38,374 nucleotides of DNA from an uncultured Clostridia bacterium. GTDB lineage: Bacteria > Bacillota > Clostridia > Oscillospirales > CAG-272. The notes beneath the pieces are model-generated. The model searched no databases. It was given only the letters and a program-made list of their open reading frames with translations, and was not told the DNA's origin. Shown here piece after piece: positions 1-6,959 of the stretch. Location of the stretch: positions 1-38,374 of the forward strand of contig CALWTY010000021.1 in NCBI GenBank assembly GCA_944384585.1, in the 5' to 3' direction. The position numbers were made by a program, and so were the translations under genes. Numbering within the stretch: position 1 is the stretch's first letter; every line of letters begins with the position of its first letter.

Positions 1-416
1 AAGGTATAATCTTCTTCTAATTGGTTTCGGATATATTCCGCAATTACTTTCTTGTTTCTTCCTACTGTGTCCACGTAATATCCCCTGCACCAAAAATTTC
101 TCGATCCGTACTTGTATTTCAGATTTGCATGTCGATCAAATATCATTAAACTGCTTTTCCCCTTGAGATATCCCATGAATTGTGCTATACTTATGTAGGG
201 TGGGATGCTCACAAGCATATGTATGTGGTCTGGACATGCTTCTGCTTCTATGATCTCTACCCTTTTCTGTTCGCATAGCTTTCTCAATATCTCTCCTATG
301 TCTTTCCTCAACTGCCCATATATTTCTTTCCGCCGAAACTTCGGCGCAAATACTATATGGTATTGACATCTGTACTTTGAATGCGCTGTGCTTTTTATCT
401 CGTTATTTTCCTTCAT
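1..416 (-). CDS. tnpA: IS200/IS605 family transposase TnpA (3' end outside window)
   Basis: A Y1 HUH single-strand transposase that cuts and rejoins the element ends. I translated the minus strand from the ATG at 416: the protein opens MKENNEIKSTAHSKYRCQYH and shows the HUH motif in CPDHIHMLVSIPP (metal-binding His-x-His). Near the end of the visible part is GYYVDTVGRNKKVIAEYIRN, whose Tyr before IRN is the expected catalytic tyrosine of the family. The frame is open for 138 codons to the window edge, and IS200 TnpA is usually about 130-155 aa, so only a few residues are missing. A strong GGAGG lies 5 nt before the ATG. The gene appears intact as far as it can be seen. Confidence 0.9.
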   Translation of the reverse strand, partial: MKENNEIKSTAHSKYRCQYHIVFAPKFRRKEIYGQLRKDIGEILRKLCEQKRVEIIEAEACPDHIHMLVSIPPYISIAQFMGYLKGKSSLMIFDRHANLKYKYGSRNFWCRGYYVDTVGRNKKVIAEYIRNQLEEDYT

Positions 417-453
417 TTTCTCCTCCATAGTTCTGCGGTGTCAAACCGCTTTT

Positions 454-484
454 ATTATACCATGGAGTTTTCGGCTTGCTTCAA
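454..484 (-). promoter_or_regulatory. Probable promoter of the IS transposase
   Basis: On the minus strand TTGAAG (479-484) and TATAAT (454-459) are separated by 19 bp, which is long, but the -10 is extended by TGG. It lies 38 bp upstream of the tnpA start. Inference from sequence match only. Confidence 0.5.
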
Positions 485-519
485 GCTCGCCGTTTTTTAT
501 CGCTGAAGCTTTTTCTCTT

Positions 520-538
520 CCCCCGGTAAAACCGGGGG
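520..538. repeat. Left-end hairpin of the IS200-like element
   Basis: A perfect 8-bp inverted repeat, CCCCCGGT / ACCGGGGG, with an AAA loop. IS200/IS605 transposases recognise subterminal hairpins in single-stranded DNA, and the position upstream of tnpA matches the element's left end. It may also block incoming transcription. Function is inferred from position. Confidence 0.6.
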
Positions 539-562
539 TTTATTTCCTCGTCTGAAGACGCC

Positions 563-602
563 AAAAAACCGGACACGGGGGATGTGATCCCGCCGTGTCC
601 GG
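563..602 (-). terminator. Rho-independent terminator of the metQ-lysR operon
   Basis: On the minus strand a perfect 10-bp stem CCGGACACGG / CCGTGTCCGG (593-602 with 569-578) is followed by six T. It begins 7 bp after the lysR stop codon, so it closes the sulfur operon. The IS element lies immediately beyond it. Confidence 0.85.
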
Positions 603-609
603 ACTTTTG

Positions 610-1545
610 TTATCCGATCCCTTTCTCAGGAATGCCGAGGTATTTTCCGATCTCGCGGATATAGAGCTGTCCGATGCGGCTGAGAAGGGAATTCTTGCGG
701 ATGATATAGCCGATCTCCATAACGCTCTCGCCGCTTCTGTCGCCCGATACATAGGGAACGGCGGCATAGTCGGTTCCGTTCAGCTCTTCGCAGATGATGC
801 CGGAGCAGAGGGTGTAGCCGTTGAGACCGACCATCAGATTGAGCATCGTCGCCCGATCGCAGACCTTGACGGTGCGGGCATATTCGGCGGTGTTGAAGAT
901 TTCCTCGGTGAAATAGAAGGAGCCGTTATCTCCCTGCTCAAAGGAAAGACAGGGATAGGCGGCCAGTTCCTCCGGCGTGATCGAGGAGCGGGCGGCGAGG
1001 GGGTGACCCTTCCAGAGATAGACATAGGTCTCGCAGTCGATCAGGGGATGAAACTCCAGATTGTTGACCGACAGGAGCTTGCGGATGGCTTTTCGGTTGA
1101 AGCTGCTGAGATAGAGGATGCCGATCTCGCTCTTGAAGGTGCTGACGTCGGAGATGACGTCGCGGGTTTTGGTCTCGCGGATGGCAAATTCGTATTCCGA
1201 GATATCAAAGCCCTTGACCATCTCGACAAAGGCCTTGACGGCGAAGGAATAGTGTTGGGTCGAGACCCCGAATTTCTTCTTGGCAGCACCTCCCTTGCCG
1301 AATTTTTCGAGGAGATTGCTGTATTGGCTGTAGACCTGCTGCGCGTAGAGGATGAATTCGGTGCCCTCGGCGGTAAGGGTGACTCCCCGCCCGCCGCGGT
1401 GGAAGACGGTGATGCCCAGCTCCTTTTCCAGCTCCTGCATCGAGGCGCTGAGGGAGGGCTGTGCGATATAGAGCTTTTCCGCCGCCTTGTTCATCGAGCC
1501 GGTCTCGGAGATCGTGATCGCGTAATAGAGCTGCTGCAGCGTCAT
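610..1545 (-). CDS. LysR-family transcriptional regulator, probably of sulfur metabolism
   Basis: A 311-aa LysR-type regulator. Residues 1-60 form the winged helix-turn-helix (SMNKAAEKLYIAQPSLSASM is the recognition region), followed by a linker helix and a two-lobed effector-binding domain to the C terminus, the normal family length. The ATG at 1545 has AAGGAGG about 7 nt upstream. It is the last gene of metQ-metN-metI-cysK-lysR, 36 bp after cysK, so it is expected to control sulfur uptake or cysteine synthesis like CysB, YtlI or CmbR; which effector it senses cannot be read. The palindrome at 5448-5468 upstream of metQ has the T-N11-A form typical of LysR sites, suggesting autoregulation through the operon promoter. 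Family call is firm; target is inference. Confidence 0.85.
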   Translation of the reverse strand: MTLQQLYYAITISETGSMNKAAEKLYIAQPSLSASMQELEKELGITVFHRGGRGVTLTAEGTEFILYAQQVYSQYSNLLEKFGKGGAAKKKFGVSTQHYSFAVKAFVEMVKGFDISEYEFAIRETKTRDVISDVSTFKSEIGILYLSSFNRKAIRKLLSVNNLEFHPLIDCETYVYLWKGHPLAARSSITPEELAAYPCLSFEQGDNGSFYFTEEIFNTAEYARTVKVCDRATMLNLMVGLNGYTLCSGIICEELNGTDYAAVPYVSGDRSGESVMEIGYIIRKNSLLSRIGQLYIREIGKYLGIPEKGIG

Positions 1546-1581
1546 GGGCTTCCTCCTTGGTTTTTGGGGGTAAGAAGGGCT

Positions 1582-2511
1582 TCAGCCCTCCGTCAGAGCC
1601 GAGAGATAGCGTTCCCCGGTGTCGGGGAGCAGGACCGCGATCGTTTTGCCCTCCGTCTCGGGGCGTTTTGCGACGGTGACGGCGGCGGCAAGCGCCGCGC
1701 CGGAGGATATCCCGACCAGCACTCCTTCACATTTCGCAAGGAGGCGCAGCATGGCTAAGGCGTCCTCCTCCGTCACGGGGAGAATTTCGTCGATCACCGC
1801 GGGGTTCAGCACCGACGGCAGGAAGCCCGCTCCGATTCCCTGCAGGCCGTGCGCGCCCGCAGGACGTCCCGACAGGACGGCGGAGGAGGCAGGCTCGACG
1901 GCGAGGATGCGGACGTCCGGCGCGTTCTCTTTCAGATACTCGCCCACGCCGGTGATCGTGCCGCCCGTTCCGACGCCGCAAACGAAATAATCGAGCCTTC
2001 CTTCGGTGTCGCGGAGCAGCTCGGGGCCGGTCGTAAGGCGGTGTATGGCGGGGTTGGCGGGGTTATCGAATTGCCCGGGGATGAAACTGTCGGGGATGCT
2101 GCGCTGCAGCTCCTCCGCCCTTGAGATCGCGCCCGACATGCCCGCTGCGCCGTCTGTCAGCACGATCTCGGCGCCGTAGGCGGCGATCAGACGGCGGCGC
2201 TCGACGCTCATGGTGTCGGGCATCACGATGATGACGCGGTAGCCTCTGACCGCCGCGACCGCGGCAAGCCCGATGCCGGTATTGCCCGAGGTCGGCTCGA
2301 TGATGACCGAACCTTCGCGGAGAAGCCCCCGCGCTTCGGCGTCATCGAGCATCGCCTTGGCGACGCGGTCCTTGACCGAGCCGGCCGGGTTAAAGTATTC
2401 GAGCTTGGCAAGCAGATGTGCCTTCAGACCGAGCGCCTTTTCAAAACGGGGGAGGGCAAGCAGGGGGGTGTTCCCGATCAGCTGATCGGCGGAAGAATAA
2501 AGGTGTGACAC
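1582..2511 (-). CDS. cysK: Cysteine synthase A (O-acetylserine sulfhydrylase)
   Basis: Makes cysteine from O-acetylserine and sulfide in the cytosol with pyridoxal phosphate. The PLP lysine is K47 in NPAGSVKDR; the substrate loop TSGNTG is at residues 74-79; the phosphate-binding GTGGT loop is at 181-185. All are intact, and 309 aa is the usual length for CysK. I use the GTG at 2511 because AAAGGAG sits 8 nt upstream. It follows metI by 23 bp and precedes the LysR gene by 36 bp in one operon. Coupling to a MetNIQ-type importer suggests that the imported compound feeds cysteine or methionine supply. A related beta-synthase of the transsulfuration pathway is possible but the motifs favour CysK. 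Confidence 0.92.
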   Translation of the reverse strand: MSHLYSSADQLIGNTPLLALPRFEKALGLKAHLLAKLEYFNPAGSVKDRVAKAMLDDAEARGLLREGSVIIEPTSGNTGIGLAAVAAVRGYRVIIVMPDTMSVERRRLIAAYGAEIVLTDGAAGMSGAISRAEELQRSIPDSFIPGQFDNPANPAIHRLTTGPELLRDTEGRLDYFVCGVGTGGTITGVGEYLKENAPDVRILAVEPASSAVLSGRPAGAHGLQGIGAGFLPSVLNPAVIDEILPVTEEDALAMLRLLAKCEGVLVGISSGAALAAAVTVAKRPETEGKTIAVLLPDTGERYLSALTEG

Positions 2512-2534
2512 GGAGGAAGCTCCTTTCTGTCGGA

Positions 2535-3281
2535 TCAGGATAAAGTCGGCGTCGATTTCCGTCTGCGCCGCCCCTGCTTCTGCCGGATTCTGCGGTCAAG
2601 GCGAACCGAGAGCGCCGTGCCGAGGCTCTGGAAAACCTGCACGAGGAGGATCAGCAGGATGACGGCAAAGAGCATGACCAGATATTTGTAGCGATGGTAG
2701 CCGTAATTGATGGCGATCTTGCCGAGACCGCCGCCCCCGATTGCGCCGCTCATGGCGGTGTAGCCGAGAATGGTGGTGACGGCGATGGTGAGATTGGAGA
2801 TCAGAGAAGGGACGCTTTCGGGAATCATGACCTTGACGATGATCTGAAAGGGGGAAGCGCCCATGCTCTGCGCCGCCTCGATGATGTTGGGATTCAGCTC
2901 CCGCAGGCTGCTCTCCGCCAGCCTTGCCACAAAGGGGAAGGCCGCGATGACCAGCGGCACGATCGAGGCAGCCGTTCCGACCGTCGTTCCCATGATCAGC
3001 CGGGTGAAGGGGATCACCATGATCATGAGGATCAGGAAGGGGATCGAACGGAGGAGATTGATGAGAACGTTGAGGGAGCGGATCAGCCAGGAGGGAAGCG
3101 GCAGAACGCCTCCCTTTTCCCCGACGACGAGCAGAACGCCGAGGGGAAGCCCGATGATGACGGCAAACAGCGTCGCAAGCAGGGTGGCGTAGGTGGTCTC
3201 CCAGAGGGCAAAGGGCATATCGTCCCGCAGGATCTGAAGCGCCTCTCTGACGGTATCCGAGGAAAGCAGATTGTTCAGCAT
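2535..3281 (-). CDS. metI: Methionine-type ABC transporter permease MetI
   Basis: Inner-membrane permease of a MetNIQ importer. The 248-aa protein has several hydrophobic segments and the coupling-helix EAA-type motif ([20 protein letters not shown], roughly residues 136-155) that docks on the MetN ATPase. It is slightly longer than the usual 215-225 aa because of an N-terminal extension and a very basic C-terminal tail rich in Arg and Lys. It lies 42 bp after metN and 23 bp before cysK. The nearest GGGAG to the ATG at 3281 is about 14 nt upstream, so a downstream start cannot be excluded. Substrate may be D/L-methionine, methionine sulfoxide or cystine-like compounds; context with cysK leaves this open. 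Confidence 0.9.
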   Translation of the reverse strand: MLNNLLSSDTVREALQILRDDMPFALWETTYATLLATLFAVIIGLPLGVLLVVGEKGGVLPLPSWLIRSLNVLINLLRSIPFLILMIMVIPFTRLIMGTTVGTAASIVPLVIAAFPFVARLAESSLRELNPNIIEAAQSMGASPFQIIVKVMIPESVPSLISNLTIAVTTILGYTAMSGAIGGGGLGKIAINYGYHRYKYLVMLFAVILLILLVQVFQSLGTALSVRLDRRIRQKQGRRRRKSTPTLS

Positions 3282-3323
3282 ATGATGAAACCGCAGCTCC
3301 CGCAGGGGAGCATCCTTTTCCGA

Positions 3324-4379
3324 TTATTGTTGAAGGGAGGAGGGGGCGGGCTTTTTCGCCGGAAGCTCCTCCGCCGTGACGTTGGGGCATTTTGTGAGAT
3401 AGCGGATCGCCCGCGCCGTGATCTCCCCGTTGTCGGGCAGACCGAGCAGCATCTTGCCGTAGACCCGCGAGCCGATGCTCTTGGTCGAGGCGAAGAGGAT
3501 ATTGGCTGCGATCCGTTCGTCGATCGCCATCTGGGTGATGATCGGCTGTCCCGCCGCCTCCGCGCCGTTGAAGATCAGGCGGATGACCCGTCCCTCCGCC
3601 TCCGCGGAGAGGGGCTCGGAGTCGGCCTCCGGGAAGACGAGACGCTGTCCCGCCGCCGACTGCGGGCGGGCAAAGACCTCTGTCACCTCCCCCTCCTCGA
3701 TGACGCAGCCGTTTTCGAGGATGGCGACCCGATTGCAGATCTCCTCGACGACGCTCATCTGATGGGTGATGACGATCACCGTGATGCCGAGGCGACGGTT
3801 GATATCGCGGATCAGCGACAGGATCGAACGGGTGGTCTGGGGATCGAGGGCGCTTGTCGCCTCGTCGCAGAGCAGCACCTTCGGATCGGCGGCGAGGGCT
3901 CGTGCGATGGCGATGCGCTGCTGCTGTCCCCCCGAAAGACGGGCGGGATATTCCTTCGCCTTGTCGGGAAGCCCGACGATTTCGAGCAGACGGAGCGCCT
4001 TTTCCCTTGCCTCCTGCTTTTTCATGCCGGCAAGTTCAAGCGGGAAGCAGATGTTGGCAAGGCAGGTGCGCTGCATGAGCAGATTGAAGCTCTGGAAGAT
4101 CATCGCGATGTTGCGCCGCGCCGCCCGCAGACCGGCGGGGGGGAGCGCCCCCATATCGATCCCGTCGATCAGGACCTTGCCGGAGGTCGGGCGCTCCAGC
4201 ATATTGATGCAGCGCACCAGCGTGCTTTTGCCTGCGCCGCTCATGCCGATGATGCCGTAGATGTCGCCGCCGCGGACGGTCAGGGATATGTCCTTCAGCG
4301 CCTCGATTTCGTTGTCGGAGGCGAGGAAGGTCTTGGAAAGATGTTGGATTTCAATCATGCTACCGGGTTCGACGCGCAT
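3324..4379 (-). CDS. metN: Methionine-type ABC transporter ATP-binding protein MetN
   Basis: ATPase that drives the MetNIQ importer. It has the Walker A GMSGAGKST, the ABC signature LSGGQQQRIAIARAL, the Walker B LLCDEATSALD and a switch His in VITHQMSV. The last 75 residues or so (from about 275) match the NIL regulatory domain by position and character; in E. coli MetN the corresponding domain binds methionine and shuts transport down. The frame opens with ATG at 4379 (AAGGA 11 nt upstream); a second ATG at 4358 would start exactly at the conserved MIEIQHLSK and lacks a ribosome site. At 351 aa it is typical for the family. An 80-bp gap with two hairpins separates it from metQ. Confidence 0.93.
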   Translation of the reverse strand: MRVEPGSMIEIQHLSKTFLASDNEIEALKDISLTVRGGDIYGIIGMSGAGKSTLVRCINMLERPTSGKVLIDGIDMGALPPAGLRAARRNIAMIFQSFNLLMQRTCLANICFPLELAGMKKQEAREKALRLLEIVGLPDKAKEYPARLSGGQQQRIAIARALAADPKVLLCDEATSALDPQTTRSILSLIRDINRRLGITVIVITHQMSVVEEICNRVAILENGCVIEEGEVTEVFARPQSAAGQRLVFPEADSEPLSAEAEGRVIRLIFNGAEAAGQPIITQMAIDERIAANILFASTKSIGSRVYGKMLLGLPDNGEITARAIRYLTKCPNVTAEELPAKKPAPSSLQQ

Positions 4380-4407
4380 CGGCGGCCGTTTCCTTTCTGT
4401 GATTCGA

Positions 4408-4451
4408 GGCTTCGGAGAAGCCCGAAAGCAGGCTGCCGCAGCAGCCCGCTT
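4408..4451 (-). promoter_or_regulatory. Two intercistronic hairpins between metQ and metN
   Basis: In the gap after the metQ stop there are two inverted repeats: GGCTTC / GAAGCC (4408-4422, 3-nt loop) and GGCTGC / GCAGCC (4431-4446, 4-nt loop), the latter extended by AAGC / GCTT. Neither has a following T-run, so they are not full terminators. Such structures between a binding-protein gene and its transporter genes often stabilise the upstream mRNA and raise the amount of binding protein. That role here is inference. Confidence 0.5.
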
Positions 4452-4459
4452 CCGAACGC

Positions 4460-5314
4460 TTATTTCTGATTCTTGATGGCGTCAAGGCTCGTCTGCTTTC
4501 CGCCGTAAAGTCCCATCGGCTCGACGTGGATGGCGCCGACGGAGATCAGGTGTGTCTTGTTTTCGGTGTTGAAATTATCAAGGTAAGGCTTGTGCTGGAA
4601 GTAGTTGGCATCGATCTCGCCGCTCTCGACGACGTTGTTCGGCTGGATGTAGTCGGTGAATTCGATGATCTCAAGGGTGATGTTCTTCCCGGCGAGGATT
4701 TCCTTTGCCACTTTCAGGATTTCGGCGTGCGGGGTGGGGGAGGCAGCGACGGTGATCTTCTGTCCCGCAAGCGCATCGTAGTCTACCGTGTCGTCAAAGC
4801 CGCTGCCCGGCTCGGCCACCGTGCTGACGACGGCACCCTCGTAGGTATCCGCGATGTATTGCGCGACCTTGTCGCTCTCAAGCGCTGCCTTCAGCGCCTT
4901 GATCTTGTCGGTGTTCTCCGTCCCCTCCTTGACGCAGAGAATGTTGCCGTAGGCGGAGGAGGAGCCCTCGATGGCGAGGGAGTCCTTCACGGGATTGAGA
5001 CCGGCGGGAAGGGCATAGTTGGAATTGATGATGGCGTAGTCGACGTCCTTCCTGACGTTGGGAATCTGCGCGGCCTCGACCTCGGTGAATTTGAGGTTAT
5101 AGGGATTTTCGACGATATCGCGGACGGTGGCGGTGATGCCGGCACCCTCCTTCAGCTTGATATAGCCCAGCTCCTGAAGCAGCAGAAGGGCGCGGGCCTC
5201 GTTTGTCGTATCGCTCGGGACGGCGATGGTGATGGCGCTGTCGGAGCAGGAGGAGAAGGCGAGGGCCGAAAGGATGAGAAGGGCGGCGGCAATAAACGAA
5301 AGCAATTTCTTCAT
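4460..5314 (-). CDS. metQ: MetQ/NlpA-family substrate-binding lipoprotein
   Basis: Extracytoplasmic, lipid-anchored binding protein that delivers substrate to MetI/MetN. The ATG at 5314 has AAAGGAG 8 nt upstream and starts a signal peptide (MKKLLSFIAAALLILS) ending in a lipobox with Cys23 as the lipidation site. Translation from there gives 284 aa, the normal family size; the longer upstream frame has no signal-like start and is rejected. The body carries the NlpA-type two-lobed fold pattern, including AASPTPHAEILK and the late motif DANYFQHKPYLD. It is the first gene of the operon and has its own promoter with a palindromic site. Which sulfur compound it binds cannot be decided by eye. Confidence 0.92.
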   Translation of the reverse strand: MKKLLSFIAAALLILSALAFSSCSDSAITIAVPSDTTNEARALLLLQELGYIKLKEGAGITATVRDIVENPYNLKFTEVEAAQIPNVRKDVDYAIINSNYALPAGLNPVKDSLAIEGSSSAYGNILCVKEGTENTDKIKALKAALESDKVAQYIADTYEGAVVSTVAEPGSGFDDTVDYDALAGQKITVAASPTPHAEILKVAKEILAGKNITLEIIEFTDYIQPNNVVESGEIDANYFQHKPYLDNFNTENKTHLISVGAIHVEPMGLYGGKQTSLDAIKNQK

Positions 5315-5398
5315 GGTGTTGTCTCCTTTGGGTCTTCCGCTTCGGGAGCGGAGCATCGGCGCGGACCTGCGGGAAGCGCGCCGTGGTTTACGGGAAGC

Positions 5399-5428
5399 AT
5401 TATACCATCTTTTTTTCTTTTTGTCCAA
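5399..5428 (-). promoter_or_regulatory. Sigma-A promoter of the metQ operon
   Basis: On the minus strand TTGGAC (5423-5428) and TATAAT (5399-5404) are 18 bp apart, and the -10 is extended by TGG. Transcription should start near 5392, giving a leader of about 77 nt that contains two small hairpins but no recognisable riboswitch or T-box. Confidence 0.8.
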
Positions 5429-5447
5429 TATGTTAAAATGATATTGA

Positions 5448-5468
5448 GATATAGATAAAATCTATATC
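5448..5468. promoter_or_regulatory. Palindromic operator candidate for the LysR-type regulator
   Basis: A perfect palindrome GATATAGAT-AAA-ATCTATATC: two 9-bp arms around a 3-bp centre. It contains the T-N11-A arrangement typical of LysR-family binding sites and is centred about 65 bp upstream of the predicted metQ start point, the usual place for a LysR activator. The lysR gene at the end of the same operon is the obvious partner. The sequence fact is certain; the binding is inference. Confidence 0.7.
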
Positions 5469-5479
5469 ACTAACCGACG

Positions 5480-6289
5480 TCAGACCGCCTCGAAGACCGA
5501 AAGGAGAAAGTCCAGCTCGGTTTCAAGCCCGTCGAGCGCGAGAAAGCGCCCGATGTCCTCCTTCGGCGTTCTCCAGAAGTAGGGGGTCATGCCGAGGAGG
5601 CTGGACATATCCCGCCCGGCTACCGAAACCGTATAGCGGCAGCGTGTCGAAGAGAGCGGGCGGAAGCCGGGAAAGGAGAGGGGCTTTTCTTCATTTTCAT
5701 AGGGATCGGCGTAGAGCCGCTCCTTCAGTCCGAAGAGATGACGGGCGCCGGGATGAACGACGAGCATTCGTCCGCCCTTGTCCAGCACCCGATGCGCCTC
5801 GGCGTGCGGGACCGGCGCGAAGACCGAGAGCAGAAGCTTACAGCAGTCGTCGGGGAGGGGAAGAGAAAAGATGCCGCTGACGGCGTAAAAGACGGGGTTC
5901 TCCGCCCGCCGCTCCGCCCTCGCGGCAAAACGGATCGAATCCTTCGCAAGATCAAAGCCGATCAGGCGGCAGTCGGGGAGGCGGCGGCGGATCGCACGCA
6001 GGTAGTGCCCTTCGCCGCAGCCCGCGTCGCAGATCAAGGCATCGGGGCTGCCGATTGTCTCCGCCGCGATCCCGGCGAGGAGGGAGGCCGGGTGGTCGTA
6101 ATAGCCGGCGGCAAGGAAATCCCTCCGTGCGCGGCACATGGCTGCGTCGTCCCCGGAGCCGGACTTCCCGACCGCCAGGTTGACATAGCCGTCGGCCGAG
6201 AGGTCAAAGCGATGCCCCCTTCCGCAGAGGAGCGAGCCGCCGTCGGGGGAGAGAGGCGTGCGGCAGAGGGGGCAGCGAAGCGGGATCAC
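5480..6289 (-). CDS. rlmA: 23S rRNA (guanine-N1)-methyltransferase, RlmA/RrmA type
   Basis: Methylates a guanine (G745 or G748 in characterised members) of 23S rRNA; the family includes the tylosin-resistance enzyme TlrB. The N terminus has the zinc site C6-x2-C9 ... C22-x3-H26 (CPLC and CGRGH). A class I SAM-binding motif, ICDAGCGEGHYL, lies near residue 90. The GTG at 6289 overlaps the TGA of yqeG (GTGA), and starting there gives 269 aa, exactly the usual RlmA length. The frame stays open further upstream but that part is only the shadow of yqeG. It is translationally coupled to yqeG. Whether it methylates position 745 or 748 cannot be told. Confidence 0.9.
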   Translation of the reverse strand: MIPLRCPLCRTPLSPDGGSLLCGRGHRFDLSADGYVNLAVGKSGSGDDAAMCRARRDFLAAGYYDHPASLLAGIAAETIGSPDALICDAGCGEGHYLRAIRRRLPDCRLIGFDLAKDSIRFAARAERRAENPVFYAVSGIFSLPLPDDCCKLLLSVFAPVPHAEAHRVLDKGGRMLVVHPGARHLFGLKERLYADPYENEEKPLSFPGFRPLSSTRCRYTVSVAGRDMSSLLGMTPYFWRTPKEDIGRFLALDGLETELDFLLSVFEAV

Positions 6290-6810
6290 GGGCGGCGCTC
6301 CGTTCCCCGCCGCTTCTTTTCGTAGCGGGAGAGAACGGGGCGCTCCAGCGCGCGCTTGAAGCGGAAAAACAGGGAGGTCTTGTCCTTGATGGGCTTGACG
6401 AGAATGGCGTAAAGCCCCAGCCGCTTGGCGGACCAGACGTCTGTGAAGACCTGATCCCCGATGACGGCGGTGTCGGCGGCGGAGGTGCCGAGGCGCTCCA
6501 TTGCCGCGAGGTAGCATTTTCCGGACGGCTTTTTGCTGTCCCAGGAGGCGAAATAGCCCAGCTCCTCGTTGAAGGTCTGCACCCGCTCCTTGTGATTGTT
6601 TGAAATGAAGGCGGCGGAGATGCCGTTTTCCTTCAGGGAATCGAGCCACGCTAAAACCGGGGGGGTGGGCTTGGGATCGTCGTAGGTGACAAGGGTATTG
6701 TCGATGTCGAGCAGGACGGCGCGGATGCCGCGCGCCTTCAGGAATTCGGGGGTGACGAGGTAGATGTCGTCAAGCCGCAGATCGGGCATGAAATATTTAT
6801 CGGTAAGCAA
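6286..6810 (-). CDS. yqeG: YqeG family HAD IIIA-type phosphatase
   Basis: A 174-aa HAD-superfamily phosphatase. The nucleophile motif is LLDIDNTLVTYDD with D35 and D37 as the first two catalytic aspartates; motif II is FISNN near residue 70, and a later GDQVFTDVWSAKR holds the metal-binding acid residues. Family length is about 170 aa. I start it at TTG 6810, where AGGA lies 7 nt upstream; the first ATG (6789) has no ribosome site. YqeG proteins are widespread in Firmicutes with unsettled substrates; mitochondrial relatives are phosphatidylglycerophosphate phosphatases, so a lipid substrate is conceivable. It is first in a two-gene operon with rlmA. Confidence 0.9.
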   Translation of the reverse strand: MLTDKYFMPDLRLDDIYLVTPEFLKARGIRAVLLDIDNTLVTYDDPKPTPPVLAWLDSLKENGISAAFISNNHKERVQTFNEELGYFASWDSKKPSGKCYLAAMERLGTSAADTAVIGDQVFTDVWSAKRLGLYAILVKPIKDKTSLFFRFKRALERPVLSRYEKKRRGTERRP

Positions 6811-6846
6811 GATCGGTTCCTATGTCCTTTCGGTGTTTGTCAGATC

Positions 6847-6875
6847 AGTATACCACAGATTCCGATTCTTTTCAA
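6847..6875 (-). promoter_or_regulatory. Promoter of yqeG-rlmA
   Basis: Minus-strand TTGAAA (6870-6875) and TATACT (6847-6852) with a 17-bp spacer and extended -10 (TGG). It is divergent from the promoter of the MutS-like genes; the two -35 boxes are 19 bp apart. Confidence 0.75.
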
Positions 6876-6894
6876 GACTGTTTACAAATATCGC

Positions 6895-6923
6895 TTGCAA
6901 TCTCCCGCGGAAGGCGGTATAAT
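6895..6923 (+). promoter_or_regulatory. Promoter of the MutS-like gene pair
   Basis: TTGCAA (6895-6900), 17-bp spacer, TATAAT (6918-6923). The predicted start point near 6930 gives a short leader of about 30 nt before the first gene. Confidence 0.75.
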
Positions 6924-6959
6924 AAGGCAGACAGAACCGACAGAAAGGACTTTCTCATA

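Larger units (their letters stand above)
1..545 (-). mobile_element. IS200/IS605-type insertion sequence, left-end part
   Basis: The element contains a TnpA-type single-strand transposase gene and, upstream of it, a non-coding left end with an 8-bp GC hairpin (520-538). The rest of the element lies beyond the window, so whether it also carries tnpB is unknown. It is clearly more AT-rich than the neighbouring genes, which suggests acquisition. Its outer boundary is placed only roughly: somewhere between the hairpin and the terminator of the adjacent lysR gene, about 540-562. IS200/IS605 elements usually insert without target duplication, and none can be recognised here. Confidence 0.8.

Noticed and set aside
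2694..4469. Long open frame on the plus strand opposite metI and metN
   Set aside because: It is the GC-rich shadow of real minus-strand genes; the product is low-complexity and shows no domain, while the opposite strand has full ABC motifs.
5315..5392. SAM riboswitch or T-box in the metQ leader
   Set aside because: The leader is only about 77 nt, has two small hairpins, no T-box sequence and no terminator; control by the LysR palindrome is more likely.
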